Positions 9,256 through 17,519 are shown, numbered from the stretch's first letter. The stretch: 64,000 bases of DNA from Bradyrhizobium sp. MOS002 (GCF_003020115.1 NZ_PYFX01000019.1:32468-96467); one strand, 5' to 3'. A program made the numbers and translations. Notes: generated by a model from the letters alone, not told the origin.

Positions 9256-9794
9256 GAGGGGACGACTTCTTCGCCGCGCAGGAGAGCGATGATGTGCTCG
9301 ATTGAAAAGGAGACGATCAGGACGCCGGAGGCGATCAGCGGTACGTAGCGGATGACTTCGGGCAGCCCGAGATTGGGGATCTTCACGGTTCCGACCGACG
9401 CTCCGAGGATCCAGCCGTTATAGGCCATGGCGACGCCGAACCCGGCGACCAGGACGTGGATGACAAGCTCGATTTTTTCTCGCGCGTGGTCCGGCAGCAT
9501 CACCAGCAAGCTGTCCATGCCGATATGCCCGGCATCGCGCACGCCGACCGCGGCGCCGATCAATGTGACATACAGGATCAGAACCAACGCAAGGTTCTCC
9601 GTCCAGGTCGGGCTGGAATTGAGCACGTAACGTCCGAACACCTGGTAGAAGACGATGGTGACGATGACGAGCAGTCCGGTCACCGACAGATACATCCCGA
9701 GCCGAGCAACAGGAGCATTGATCCGGGACAGCAAGCCGGTGGACGGGCGTCCGGCTACGTCCAGTTCGTGGTCTGCGACGTGAGGGTCTGTCAT
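9246..9794 (-). CDS. TRAP transporter small permease (DctQ-type)
   Basis: The 182-residue protein has four predicted membrane helices and the DctQ signature around YVTLIGAAVGVRDAGHIGMD. It forms the membrane domain with the large permease. AAGGAGA lies before the ATG. It sits between the receptor and large permease genes, the usual TRAP order P-Q-M. Confidence 0.93.
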   Translation of the reverse strand: MTDPHVADHELDVAGRPSTGLLSRINAPVARLGMYLSVTGLLVIVTIVFYQVFGRYVLNSSPTWTENLALVLILYVTLIGAAVGVRDAGHIGMDSLLVMLPDHAREKIELVIHVLVAGFGVAMAYNGWILGASVGTVKIPNLGLPEVIRYVPLIASGVLIVSFSIEHIIALLRGEEVVPSWN

Positions 9795-9852
9795 CCGGGT
9801 CTCCTTGCGGGTCCGGCGTCGCCAGTCGGCGCGCCGGACCGACGCTATGGCC

Positions 9853-10824
9853 TTACTTCGTGTCCTGGATACGCTTGACGAGGCCCTTCAGCTTCTCGTC
9901 ACCGGCGAACTTGTCGTACACCGGCTTCATCGCGTCGACGAATTCCGCCTTGTTGGCGATCGTCACGACCTGGACACCGGCCGCTTCGACGGTCTTGCGA
10001 GACGCCTGCTCACGCTCATCCCAGAGCTTGCGCATGACGGGCACCGATTCCTTGGCCGCCTTGCGGACCATCGCTTGGTCTTCCTTGCTCAGCGTGTCCC
10101 AGACCGTCTTGGACATCACGAGCACTTCGGGCGCCAGGGAGTGCTCGGTGACGTTGTAGAACTTGGCGGCCTCGAAGTGGCGCGAGGATTCGTAAGACGG
10201 CCAGTTGTTCTCGGCAGCGTCCACCAGACCGGTCTTGAGAGCGGTATAGACTTCGCCATACGGCATCGGGGTCGGATTGGCCCCGAGGCTCTGGATCATG
10301 CCGACCCACAGATCGGATTGCTGGACGCGAATTTTCAGACCCTTGACGTCCGCGAGCGACTTGATCGGTGCCTTGACGGTGTAGATGGACCGGGCGCCGC
10401 TGTCGTAATAGGCGAGGCCGACCAGGCCTGCGGGCGCCATGGCCGCCAGGATCTCGTCGCCGATCGGCCCGTCAAGGACGGTGCGCATGTGCTGCGTGTC
10501 CCGGAAGATGAAGGGCAGGCACAACGCGATGGTTTCCGGCACGAAGTTGTTCAACGGCGATGCATTGATCCGCATCATGTCGAGGGCGCCGATCTTGAGC
10601 TGCTCGATGGTGTCCTTCTCGGAGCCCAGCGCACCGTTGGGGAACACCTTCACGCCGAGCTTGCCGCCGCTCGCCGCAGCGAGCTGCTTGCCCATGAACT
10701 TGACGGCCTCGACGGTCGGATAATCGGCGGGGTGGATGTCGGCGGAACGGAAATCGCGTGCGGTCGCCAAGGGGGCTGAGACCGCCAGCAGAGCGGCTGT
10801 GATGACGCCGGTAAGTATCTTCAT
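9853..10824 (-). CDS. TRAP transporter substrate-binding protein (DctP-type)
   Basis: This 323-residue receptor has an N-terminal signal (MKILTGVITAALLAVSAPLATA) and mature features of DctP proteins: FPNGALGSEKDTIEQLKIGALDM and the region GLKIRVQQSDLWVGMIQSLGANPTP, where an arginine normally binds the ligand carboxylate. AGGAGG stands 7 bases before the ATG. It is the first gene of the dctPQM-SDR operon. The ligand is probably a small organic acid; the sequence does not show which. Confidence 0.93.
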   Translation of the reverse strand: MKILTGVITAALLAVSAPLATARDFRSADIHPADYPTVEAVKFMGKQLAAASGGKLGVKVFPNGALGSEKDTIEQLKIGALDMMRINASPLNNFVPETIALCLPFIFRDTQHMRTVLDGPIGDEILAAMAPAGLVGLAYYDSGARSIYTVKAPIKSLADVKGLKIRVQQSDLWVGMIQSLGANPTPMPYGEVYTALKTGLVDAAENNWPSYESSRHFEAAKFYNVTEHSLAPEVLVMSKTVWDTLSKEDQAMVRKAAKESVPVMRKLWDEREQASRKTVEAAGVQVVTIANKAEFVDAMKPVYDKFAGDEKLKGLVKRIQDTK

Positions 10825-10960
10825 CTGGGCTTCCTCCTGAGTTGATTATATCGTTGGGCAGATGCTGCGGGCCGCCTTTGGGTCGCTCCACTTCCGGTGT
10901 GAAGTCAAGCGCCATTGTCGTCCCTAGGGCGCGCGGCATTCTCTGTCCAAGCCAAATCCG

Positions 10961-10974
10961 GCATCGATCGATGC
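10961..10974. promoter_or_regulatory. palindrome in the TRAP/cyclase divergent gap
   Basis: The 325-bp gap between the TRAP receptor gene and the cyclase gene holds no gene. It contains the perfect palindrome GCATCGATCGATGC and, 9 bases on, a second related copy GCATCGATGGAT at 10983-10994. Such a repeated palindrome between divergent catabolic genes suggests an operator controlling both. No candidate regulator gene is adjacent except the Crp-type gene at 11923, whose recognition helix does not predict this motif. Confidence 0.35.
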
Positions 10975-11149
10975 TAGAGTTGCATCGATGGATCAAACCG
11001 GCTTTGGGCGGACAACCGGCTCGTAGCCCACTTTTTCCGAAATCATCTGTCCGTCTGCCGCGGAAAGCGTTTATGCGCGTTGCTTGACGCCGCCGGTGCT
11101 GCCTCCTCAAGATGCAGCGAAACAAAACGGACCATCCCGAGGAATGCCG

Positions 11150-11926
11150 ATGCCACGGAAGCTGATCGACATCTCCGTGCCGCTCAGGAACGACGTGACG
11201 GCGGATCCGCCTGGCAATCACCCGACGATCCAGTACATCGATCACCAGCAGGGCCTGCCGCGGATGCTGCAGTTCTTCGACGGCCTCACGGCACAGGACT
11301 TGCCGGACGGCCAGGGATGGGCCGTCGAGCAGGTCTCGCTGTCGACCCACAACGGCACGCATCTCGATGCGCCCTGGCACTTCCATCCGACCATGAATCG
11401 CGGCGAGCGGTCATGGACGATCGACGAGGTGCCGCTGGAATGGTGCTTTCAGCCCGGCGTGAAGCTCGACTTCCGGCATCTGCCCGACGGCTACGTGGCG
11501 AGCGCCGACGACGTGGAGAAGGAGTTGAGGCGGATCGGGCATGCGCTGTCACCGCTGGAGATCGTCGTCGTCAACACCAGCGCGGGCGCCAGGTTCGGCC
11601 AAGCCGACTATGTCAGCTCAGGCTGCGGCATGGGCTATGAGGCCACCATGTATCTGCTCGAACGCGGCGTCCGGCTGACCGGCACCGACGGCTGGAGCTG
11701 GGATGCGCCCTTCGTCCACACCGCGAAGAAATATGCCGAAACGAAAGATGCCGGCCTGATCTGGGAGGGCCACAAGGCGGGGAGGCACATCGGCTATTGC
11801 CATCTCGAGAAGCTGCACAATCTCGACCAGCTGCCTTCGGCCGGGTTCACCGTCTCGTGCTTTCCGGTGAAGATCGAGCGGGCCTCCGCAGGCTGGACCC
11901 GCGCCGTCGCGATCATCGACAGCTAG
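11150..11926 (+). CDS. cyclase family protein (kynurenine formamidase-like metal hydrolase)
   Basis: The 258-residue protein starts MPRKLIDISVPLRNDV and contains the metal-binding motif HNGTHLDAPWHF of the cyclase/KynB family, followed by TDGWSWD and EGHKAGR. These enzymes hydrolyse amides, lactones or similar bonds using Zn or Mn. I chose ATG 11150 over ATG 11144 because GAGG lies 7 bases before the former and only 1 before the latter. It faces the TRAP operon across a gap with palindromes and may process the imported compound. Its stop overlaps the convergent Crp-type gene by 4 bp. Confidence 0.88.
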   Translation: MPRKLIDISVPLRNDVTADPPGNHPTIQYIDHQQGLPRMLQFFDGLTAQDLPDGQGWAVEQVSLSTHNGTHLDAPWHFHPTMNRGERSWTIDEVPLEWCFQPGVKLDFRHLPDGYVASADDVEKELRRIGHALSPLEIVVVNTSAGARFGQADYVSSGCGMGYEATMYLLERGVRLTGTDGWSWDAPFVHTAKKYAETKDAGLIWEGHKAGRHIGYCHLEKLHNLDQLPSAGFTVSCFPVKIERASAGWTRAVAIIDS

Positions 11927-12651
11927 CTGTCGAGCCCGCTCTCGGCGAGTTCGCGCAAGGCATCCATGTCGAGCACGACGATGGCGCCGTGCTCGAGGCG
12001 AACCCAGTTGCGGCCCGCCCAGGCGCGCAATTGCTTGTTGATGCTCTCGCGGGTCATCCCCACCATCTCGCTGATCTCCTGCTGCGTGATGGCAAGCGTG
12101 CCGCTGCCGGAGTCGAAGTTGCGCTCTTCGGTGAGGCCGAGCAGCGCGCTCGCAAGCCGGCCCGGCAGATTTTGCAGGATCACCTGCTCGACCTGCTGGC
12201 TGGTCCAGCGCAGGCGCGCGCAGAGCAGCTCGATGAATTTCATCGCGAGCGCCGGCTGGCTCTTCACGAACGGCAGGAAGTCCCGGCGATCGATGATGTA
12301 GAGCTCGCAATTGGTGTTGGCGGTCGCATCGGCCGACCTGGGGGCGCCGTCGAGCACCGCGATTTCGCCGAAGATCTCTCCGGGACCGATCAGATTGAGA
12401 ATGGCGTTGCGGCCGTCGGGCGACGAAGAGGAAATCTTCACCGTCCCTGTGATCACCGCGAACAGATTGTTGCCGGGATCGCCCTTGGCGGCGATCGTCG
12501 CGCCGCGCTTCACCGTGGTGTGCTTGGCGTAACGGCAGAGCTGATCCAGCGCCTCCGGCTCCAGATCCGCAAAGATCGGGTGCTTGCGCAGGACCGATAA
12601 TTTATTCCCCGCCGCTTGTCGGGGGTCGTCGCCGGTCTTGTCCTGAGGCAC
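11923..12651 (-). CDS. Crp/Fnr family transcriptional regulator (no cysteine cluster)
   Basis: The 242-residue protein has an N-terminal cyclic-nucleotide-type sensor barrel (GNNLFAVITGTVKIS; GPGEIFGEIAVLDGAPRSA) and a C-terminal winged helix (TQQEISEMVGMTRESINKQLRAW). The barrel segment GEIAVLDGAPRSA resembles true cNMP-binding pockets. The recognition helix lacks the E-x-x-S-R pattern of FNR, so its operator is probably different from the FNR boxes nearby. It has no N-terminal FNR-type cysteine motif. The 272 bp between it and the next gene hold nothing I could recognise. Confidence 0.9.
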   Translation of the reverse strand: MPQDKTGDDPRQAAGNKLSVLRKHPIFADLEPEALDQLCRYAKHTTVKRGATIAAKGDPGNNLFAVITGTVKISSSSPDGRNAILNLIGPGEIFGEIAVLDGAPRSADATANTNCELYIIDRRDFLPFVKSQPALAMKFIELLCARLRWTSQQVEQVILQNLPGRLASALLGLTEERNFDSGSGTLAITQQEISEMVGMTRESINKQLRAWAGRNWVRLEHGAIVVLDMDALRELAESGLDS

Positions 12652-12923
12652 GCCACTGGGCTCCTAAGACTGCGAGGCACTGGGGTCCCTGCGTAGTCAG
12701 TGTAGCCCAGTTTTTCAACCGGAAAGCATGCGCCCCCATTTGAGGCAAACGCGGCGAAAATGCCGCGGTCAGGCGCGAAGCCGCAGCCGAAGGATGAGCC
12801 AATTCGTCCCAGTCGATGCAGAGTTGCAAGCGCCGCACGCCGCCTTGCGTTGAGGCGCTGCCAACCGTCCCGAGTTCGCACGGCATAGCCCGCGCGCGGG
12901 CGCCTCAAAATGCGACCGTGATC

Positions 12924-13058
12924 TCAGGAGCTTCGACGCTTGACGTCTGACTTGAGCCGGCCTGGACTGGTTTGCCGGTCTGCCCAGACCAGTGCCCCGG
13001 CGAATGTGACAAAGATTGCCACGACAATGATGCTCATAAGCAACGCGTCAGCCGGCAT
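12924..13058 (-). CDS. 44-residue single-span membrane peptide under an FNR-type box
   Basis: The peptide MPADALLMSIIVVAIFVTFA... has one membrane helix (about residues 5-26) and a short basic tail rich in Arg/Lys. I start it at 13058 because GGGGAGGG lies 5 bases upstream; an in-frame extension to 13124 would run through the FNR box. The perfect TTGA-N6-TCAA box centred about 60 bp upstream marks it as a likely low-oxygen-induced gene. The function is unknown. Small single-span subunits of respiratory oxidases look broadly similar, but I see no specific signature. Confidence 0.7.
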   Translation of the reverse strand: MPADALLMSIIVVAIFVTFAGALVWADRQTSPGRLKSDVKRRSS

Positions 13059-13110
13059 GATGCCCTCCCCTGAGGTTTTGGGCATTATTCGGGGCACGCG
13101 GCCGAATGCA

Positions 13111-13124
13111 TTGATCCCGATCAA
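13111..13124 (-). promoter_or_regulatory. FNR/FixK box TTGATCCCGATCAA
   Basis: This is a perfect TTGAT-N4-ATCAA palindrome, the FNR/FixK consensus. It is centred about 60 bp upstream of the 44-residue membrane peptide gene and lies just beyond the end of the FNR-like gene. The position fits activation of the small gene. Confidence 0.8.
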
Positions 13125-13147
13125 AATTGAGCCGCGCTACGTCGGAA

Positions 13148-13858
13148 TCAGGCTGCGGCCAGAGCTTCGACCTTCGCCGGATCGAGCAGGCTGATCCCGC
13201 CATGAATGATCTCGATCACGCCGTGGCGCTCCAGCTTGGTGAAGGTGCGGCTGACGGTCTCGATGGTCAGGCCGAGGTAGTCGGCGATGTCCTGGCGGCT
13301 CATCGGAAGCGGAACCGTGTCCGACGCCCCCGTTAGCGAGACCAGCCGCTCGCGCCAGCCGAGCAGAAAGGCCGCAACCTTTTCGTCCGCCGAACGGCGG
13401 CCGAGCAGCACCATGTGGTCCCGGGCCTGGTTCAGCTCGCGAATTGCCAGTTCGTTGATCCGCCTGAGGAGGTGCAGCCGGTCCTCGATGAAACGGCCGA
13501 AGGGTGCCTTAGCGAACTGGCATACGGTCACCGCGCCGATCGCATCGGCCGAAAAATTGTGCCTGCCCGAAACATTCATCCCCAGGAAATCGCCGGGCAA
13601 GGCAAAGCCCACGATCTGCCGGCGGCCGTCGGTCAGCAGCTTGTACAGCCGCATGACGCCCTCGACGAGATTGTAGAACGAGGTCGTGATGTCCTCCTCG
13701 GAGAACACAGTCTCGCCCGAGGAAAAATGGACGCGCCGACCGAGATGCTCGAATTCCCGGAGCTCGATCCCATCCAGCGACGAACAAACCGCCGATGCGC
13801 GGACGGCGCAATCGCTGCAGAGCTGCCAGTTCGGCTCAATCGTGACTACGGGCTTCAT
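13148..13858 (-). CDS. FNR-type oxygen-responsive regulator (FixK1/FnrN/AadR-like)
   Basis: The 236-residue Crp/Fnr protein has Cys14-x2-Cys17-x7-Cys25 and an internal Cys113, the arrangement expected for an oxygen-labile [4Fe-4S] cluster. Its recognition helix ETVSRTF keeps the Glu, Ser and Arg by which FNR reads TTGAT half-sites, so the boxes found in this region match its predicted specificity. The frame is open to 13930. ATG 13858 is preferred because GGAG lies 6 bases before it, ATG 13885 being the alternative. The gene diverges from a cytochrome c gene, and a perfect FNR box lies between them, suggesting autoregulation. Compared with rhizobial proteins it resembles the cysteine-containing FixK1/FnrN/AadR group rather than FixK2. 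Confidence 0.9.
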   Translation of the reverse strand: MKPVVTIEPNWQLCSDCAVRASAVCSSLDGIELREFEHLGRRVHFSSGETVFSEEDITTSFYNLVEGVMRLYKLLTDGRRQIVGFALPGDFLGMNVSGRHNFSADAIGAVTVCQFAKAPFGRFIEDRLHLLRRINELAIRELNQARDHMVLLGRRSADEKVAAFLLGWRERLVSLTGASDTVPLPMSRQDIADYLGLTIETVSRTFTKLERHGVIEIIHGGISLLDPAKVEALAAA

Positions 13859-13936
13859 CGACCGCTCCAAGCGCCGGGTGCCCATCAGGCCCATTCCTTC
13901 GCGCGGCTGCATTTTACTGCACTGCGCCAAAGCCAG

Positions 13937-13950
13937 TTGACCCAGATCAA
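13937..13950. promoter_or_regulatory. FNR/FixK box TTGACCCAGATCAA
   Basis: This TTGA-N6-TCAA site lies in the divergent gap between the FNR-like gene (minus) and the cytochrome c gene (plus). Its centre is about 63 bp before the cytochrome start and about 86 bp before the preferred regulator start. It can serve both genes. Confidence 0.8.
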
Positions 13951-14006
13951 TTTTGGAGGGAATCCCCGCCTTATTCTTCTCCCAGACCTAAACGGGGTCA
14001 CTTTAC

Positions 14007-14324
14007 ATGCTGCAAGGAACGCTGCGTCACGGGTTGATCGGGTTGCTTCTGATGACGCCTGCCCTGGCTGCCCCGACCGCCGAACAACGCGGCAAGGGCT
14101 TTGCGCGAGCCAATTGCGCGCGCTGCCACGCGATCGACCGTGCGTCGAACAGTCCGCTCAAGATCGCACCGCCGCTGCGGGCCCTGCACCGGCGCTATCC
14201 CATCGAGAGCCTTGGGGAGGCGCTGGCCGAGGGCATCAACACCGGCCACGCCGACATGCCAGCCTTCGAGCTCAGTCCGGACCAGATCCACGATCTCCTG
14301 TCCTACCTCAAGACCTTGGAATAG
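14007..14324 (+). CDS. periplasmic c-type cytochrome (single haem)
   Basis: The 105-residue protein has a Sec signal (MLQGTLRHGLIGLLLMTPALA) and one haem motif CARCH, with a likely axial Met in the segment ADMPAFELSP. This fits a small class I cytochrome c that carries electrons in the periplasm. An FNR box lies about 63 bp upstream, consistent with expression under low oxygen. It ends 5 bp before the stop of the convergent MlaD-type gene. Confidence 0.9.
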   Translation: MLQGTLRHGLIGLLLMTPALAAPTAEQRGKGFARANCARCHAIDRASNSPLKIAPPLRALHRRYPIESLGEALAEGINTGHADMPAFELSPDQIHDLLSYLKTLE

Positions 14325-14329
14325 CCGGG

Positions 14330-15433
14330 TCACACCGCCTGCACCGTCCAGCCGATCAGCTCCTTCGCGATGCGCGTGAAGGCCATATCGAACGCTGCGA
14401 CCGCCGCGACCGGCTCGACCTTGTCGAGCTTTTCGCTGGTCTCGACGAGACGCGAGGCGATCACCTTGCCGTTCTTGTCGACGATCCGCGCCGATAGTCC
14501 GATCTCGACCCGTGTCTCCCCCTCCGTGGCAATGCGGAAGCGCCTGATGTCGATCAGCAGCTGATAGTCCGCCTGCCCGAGATCGGCCGTGCGCAACGGG
14601 GCGTGGGCGATGTCGTAGTTCTCGAAACTGTCGATCAGCCGCGCCTGCACCAGCTTGGGAATGCTGTCGGCCCAGAGGAAGTCCGCAAAGCCCGGATTAT
14701 CGCCGCCGGTCGCGAACAGCATGCGCTGGGTCTGGAGCATGGCGACCGCTGTCGGCTCGGGAATGGCCAGTGACGCCGAGAGCGTCTTGCCGGCCGGACC
14801 GAGGTTCTGCGGCGTGCGCAGGTCAAAGGTGACTTTCTGGGCCGGCGTTCCGCCCCCGGTCATCTTCTCCAGGCCCGCCAAAATGCCGTCGATCTTGCCG
14901 GTGTTGCGCGCAAGCCCGTCGGAGAAGGTCTTGAGATTGGCAATGGTGTCCTTCAGCGGGCCCGAATTGTCCTCCAGCACGGTGTCGACCCGCCGCAATG
15001 CATCACGCGCAGCCTGCGTCATGCTCTGGCCCGCTCCGGCCTCGGCAATCAAGGTCGGGGGCTCGCCGGCTTTGGCGACGATGATGCCCCCCTCCAGCGT
15101 CACCACCGGCACGCCGGTCAGCCCCTGGAAATCGAGCCCGACTCTGCTGTCGGCGCGCACCGGCGTGGTTGAAGCAACCGATATTGTCGCATTGACGAAG
15201 CGCGGATTGTCCGGCGCAAGCCCGAGCTGGGTGACCTCGCCGACGCGGATGCCGTTGAACAGCACGCCGGCGCCGACCAGAAGACCGGGCACCGGGCCCT
15301 GGAATTGCACGTGATAGCTCGTGCGCGGCCCGATGCCGCCGGTGTTGTTCAGCCAATAGACGAAGCCGAACACCGCGAGGATTGCGGCCAGGACGAAACT
15401 GCCGATCAGCACGTAGGGAGCGCGGGTTTCCAT
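14330..15433 (-). CDS. MlaD (MCE)-type lipid transport protein fused to a PqiC/ABC-auxiliary domain
   Basis: The 367-residue protein has an N-terminal membrane anchor (VLIGSFVLAAILAVFGFVYW) and then an MCE domain (about residues 38-120; VLFNGIRVGEVTQLGL; VGLDFQGLTGVPVVTLEGG). A linker follows, and from about residue 200 there is a domain like the ABC-type auxiliary lipoproteins (PqiC/DUF330), visible as DYQLLIDIRRFRI and VEIGLSARIVDKNGKV. MCE proteins shuttle phospholipids between the two membranes. The auxiliary domain is usually a separate lipoprotein, so here the two functions are joined in one chain. It is the last gene of the mlaE-mlaF-mlaD-type operon; 3 bp separate it from the ATPase gene. 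Confidence 0.88.
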   Translation of the reverse strand: METRAPYVLIGSFVLAAILAVFGFVYWLNNTGGIGPRTSYHVQFQGPVPGLLVGAGVLFNGIRVGEVTQLGLAPDNPRFVNATISVASTTPVRADSRVGLDFQGLTGVPVVTLEGGIIVAKAGEPPTLIAEAGAGQSMTQAARDALRRVDTVLEDNSGPLKDTIANLKTFSDGLARNTGKIDGILAGLEKMTGGGTPAQKVTFDLRTPQNLGPAGKTLSASLAIPEPTAVAMLQTQRMLFATGGDNPGFADFLWADSIPKLVQARLIDSFENYDIAHAPLRTADLGQADYQLLIDIRRFRIATEGETRVEIGLSARIVDKNGKVIASRLVETSEKLDKVEPVAAVAAFDMAFTRIAKELIGWTVQAV

Positions 15434-15436
15434 CTC

Positions 15437-16204
15437 TCATCTCATCTCGTGTTGCAGCATCTGCGAGCGCTTGCCGTGGAAATAGGCGCGCACCCAGGGA
15501 TGCTCGGATTGCAGTAGTTCGCGCATCGGACCGATCGCCACGATCTTGCCGTCGGCGAGAGCAGCGACCCGATCGCAGACCGTGGTCAGGCTGGCCAGAT
15601 CATGGGTGACCATGAACACGGTGAGGCCGAGGGTCTTTTGCAGTGTCCCGATCAGCGCATCGAAGTCACCCGCCGCGATCGGATCGAGGCCGGAGGTCGG
15701 CTCGTCCAGGAAGAGGATCGGCGGATCGAGCGCGAGCGCGCGCGCCAGCGCGACGCGCTTGGTCATGCCGCCGGATAGCTCCGCCGGATATTTATCGGCA
15801 TCCTGCGCCCGCAGCCCGACCATTTCGAGCTTGGCGATCGCGATCTCGTCCATCAGCTCCTGCGACAGGACGAGATTTTCACGGAGCGGAAACTGGATGT
15901 TCTGCCGGACCGTCAGCGAGGAGAAAAGTGCGCCCTGCTGGAACAGAATGCCCCATGTCATGGCCGCGCCTTCGGTGCGGCCGCCGATTGGCCGCCCCGT
16001 GACCTCGATGGTCCCGCCTTGGCGCGGGATGAGGCCGATGATGGTTCGCATCAGCACCGACTTGCCGCCGCCGGACGCCCCCACGAGTCCGAGGATCTCA
16101 CCCCGGCGCACATCGAGCGACAGATGATCGAGCACGGTCTGCCGGCCGAAGCCGACCACGAGGTCGCGGACGCGGATCGCGAACTGTTCTTGCGATTCGC
16201 CCAT
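15437..16204 (-). CDS. MlaF-type ABC transporter ATP-binding protein
   Basis: The 255-residue ATPase starts MGESQEQFAIRVRDLVVGFG and has Walker A GASGGGKSVLM, signature LSGGMTKRVALARAL, and Walker B ILFLDEPTSGLDPI. The C-terminal extension is typical of MlaF. It powers phospholipid movement with the permease encoded upstream and the MCE protein downstream. The same frame stays open further upstream to 17356, but that part overlaps the permease gene. The start at 16204 lies 2 bp after the permease stop. Confidence 0.93.
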   Translation of the reverse strand: MGESQEQFAIRVRDLVVGFGRQTVLDHLSLDVRRGEILGLVGASGGGKSVLMRTIIGLIPRQGGTIEVTGRPIGGRTEGAAMTWGILFQQGALFSSLTVRQNIQFPLRENLVLSQELMDEIAIAKLEMVGLRAQDADKYPAELSGGMTKRVALARALALDPPILFLDEPTSGLDPIAAGDFDALIGTLQKTLGLTVFMVTHDLASLTTVCDRVAALADGKIVAIGPMRELLQSEHPWVRAYFHGKRSQMLQHEMR

Positions 16205-16206
16205 GA

Positions 16207-17343
16207 TCACATTCCGATCGAGGCGAAGAAGATCGCGAACAGGCCGTCGAGCACGATCACCAGGAAGATCGACTTGACCACCGACGTCGTGGTCTGTCGT
16301 CCCAGCGACTCGGCACTGCCCTTCACGCGCAAGCCCTCGCTGCAGGCGACGATTCCGATCACCAGCGCCATGAACGGCGCCTTCAGGATGCCCACCTCGA
16401 AATGGGCGACCGAGATCGCATCGTGCAGCCGCGCGATGTAGATCGCCGGCGCCATGCCGCCGTAAAACTGCGCGACCAGGCCGCCGCCATAGAGTGCGGC
16501 GATCGATCCGATGAAAGCAAGGATCGGCAGCGCAATCACCAGGGCCACAACCCGCGGCAGGATCAGGACGTGGACGGGATCGAGGCCCATGGTCGAAAGC
16601 GCATCGATTTCCTCGCGCATCTTCATCGAGCCGAGCTCGGCGGTGTAGGCGCTTCCCGAGCGGCCCGCGACCATGATGGCGACGATCAGCACGCCGAGCT
16701 CGCGCAACACCAGGATGCCGACCATGTCGACGGTGTAGGACTCCGCGCCAAATCTGCGGAAGTGGAAAAATCCCTGCTGGGCGATGATGGCGCCGATCAG
16801 GAAGGTGATCAGCACGACGATGGGGATGGCCTGCCAGCCGATGCGATAGAGTTGATAGATCAGCGATGTCAGTCGCAGCGAGCGCGGCCGGCGCAGCACG
16901 CCGATCACGGCCATGAACAACGCGCCCAACATCTGGAGAAAGATCGTGATGTCTTCGCGCGCGCCGACCGTGGACTTGCCGAGATCGTTCAGCCTGAGCA
17001 GGACAGGGTTGGGTGCAGGGGCCGGCGGCGGCGTGTGGCGGTTGACCTGACGCACCTCCTCCATCAGGCCACTGAAATGGTCGGCGACACCGATAAACTC
17101 GGCCGATCGACCGGATGATGAGGCCCTGCGCGACAGCTTTTCCAGGACCCAGGCGCCGAGCGTGTCGAGCGCGCTGACGCCTGACATGTCCAGCGTCACG
17201 GCTCTGGATCGATCGACGTCCGCCCCGACCGACCGGGACAATGTCTCCAGCATCGACACGTTCGCGGCAATCCACGGCCCTTCCGGGCACAATTTCAGCT
17301 CTTCGCCGGAGGGCGTTGCCAGCAACAGCGGTTCGGAGTTCAC
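16207..17343 (-). CDS. MlaE-type permease with N-terminal STAS domain
   Basis: The 378-residue protein has an N-terminal STAS-like domain (about residues 10-105; VTLDMSGVSALDTLGAWVLE). The MlaE permease region follows, with five to six membrane helices (FLIGAIIAQQGFFHFRRFG; VAGRSGSAYTAELGSMKMRE; EIDALSTMGLDPV). In many Mla systems the STAS protein MlaB is separate; fusion to the permease is known in alphaproteobacteria. It is the first gene of a three-gene lipid transport operon. An FNR box centred 77 bp upstream suggests low-oxygen induction. Confidence 0.93.
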   Translation of the reverse strand: MNSEPLLLATPSGEELKLCPEGPWIAANVSMLETLSRSVGADVDRSRAVTLDMSGVSALDTLGAWVLEKLSRRASSSGRSAEFIGVADHFSGLMEEVRQVNRHTPPPAPAPNPVLLRLNDLGKSTVGAREDITIFLQMLGALFMAVIGVLRRPRSLRLTSLIYQLYRIGWQAIPIVVLITFLIGAIIAQQGFFHFRRFGAESYTVDMVGILVLRELGVLIVAIMVAGRSGSAYTAELGSMKMREEIDALSTMGLDPVHVLILPRVVALVIALPILAFIGSIAALYGGGLVAQFYGGMAPAIYIARLHDAISVAHFEVGILKAPFMALVIGIVACSEGLRVKGSAESLGRQTTTSVVKSIFLVIVLDGLFAIFFASIGM

Positions 17344-17413
17344 GCTTCCACCTCATCGGGACAACGAGGTCCCCATTCAGCCGGTCATTCTAGGCCAGCA
17401 TGTGGCAGCCGGT

Positions 17414-17427
17414 TTGACCTGTCTCAA
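17414..17427 (-). promoter_or_regulatory. FNR/FixK box TTGACCTGTCTCAA (mlaE side)
   Basis: This perfect TTGA-N6-TCAA site is centred about 77 bp upstream of the MlaE-type permease start. It is the first of two boxes in this divergent gap; their centres are 35 bp apart. Confidence 0.75.
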
Positions 17428-17448
17428 GACCACGACGCGTCTGCCTTC

Positions 17449-17462
17449 TTGACGCAAATCAA
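17449..17462 (+). promoter_or_regulatory. FNR/FixK box TTGACGCAAATCAA (DUF883 side)
   Basis: This is the second box of the pair, centred about 64 bp before the ATG of the DUF883 gene. If the box sits at -41.5, the transcript would begin near 17497, leaving a leader of about 23 bases. Confidence 0.75.
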
Positions 17463-17519
17463 CCACGGTCGCGCCGGCGGGTCCTAGGTTTGATTCCATT
17501 CAACGGGGAAATCAGATCC

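Noticed and set aside
12835..12856. TTGAGGCGCTGCCAA as an FNR box
   Set aside because: The half-sites are one base too far apart and the second lacks TCAA.
15437..17356. 639-residue single frame across the MlaF and MlaE genes
   Set aside because: Only the part from 16204 downward encodes the ATPase. The upstream part is out of frame with the real MlaE permease, which has its own intact frame.
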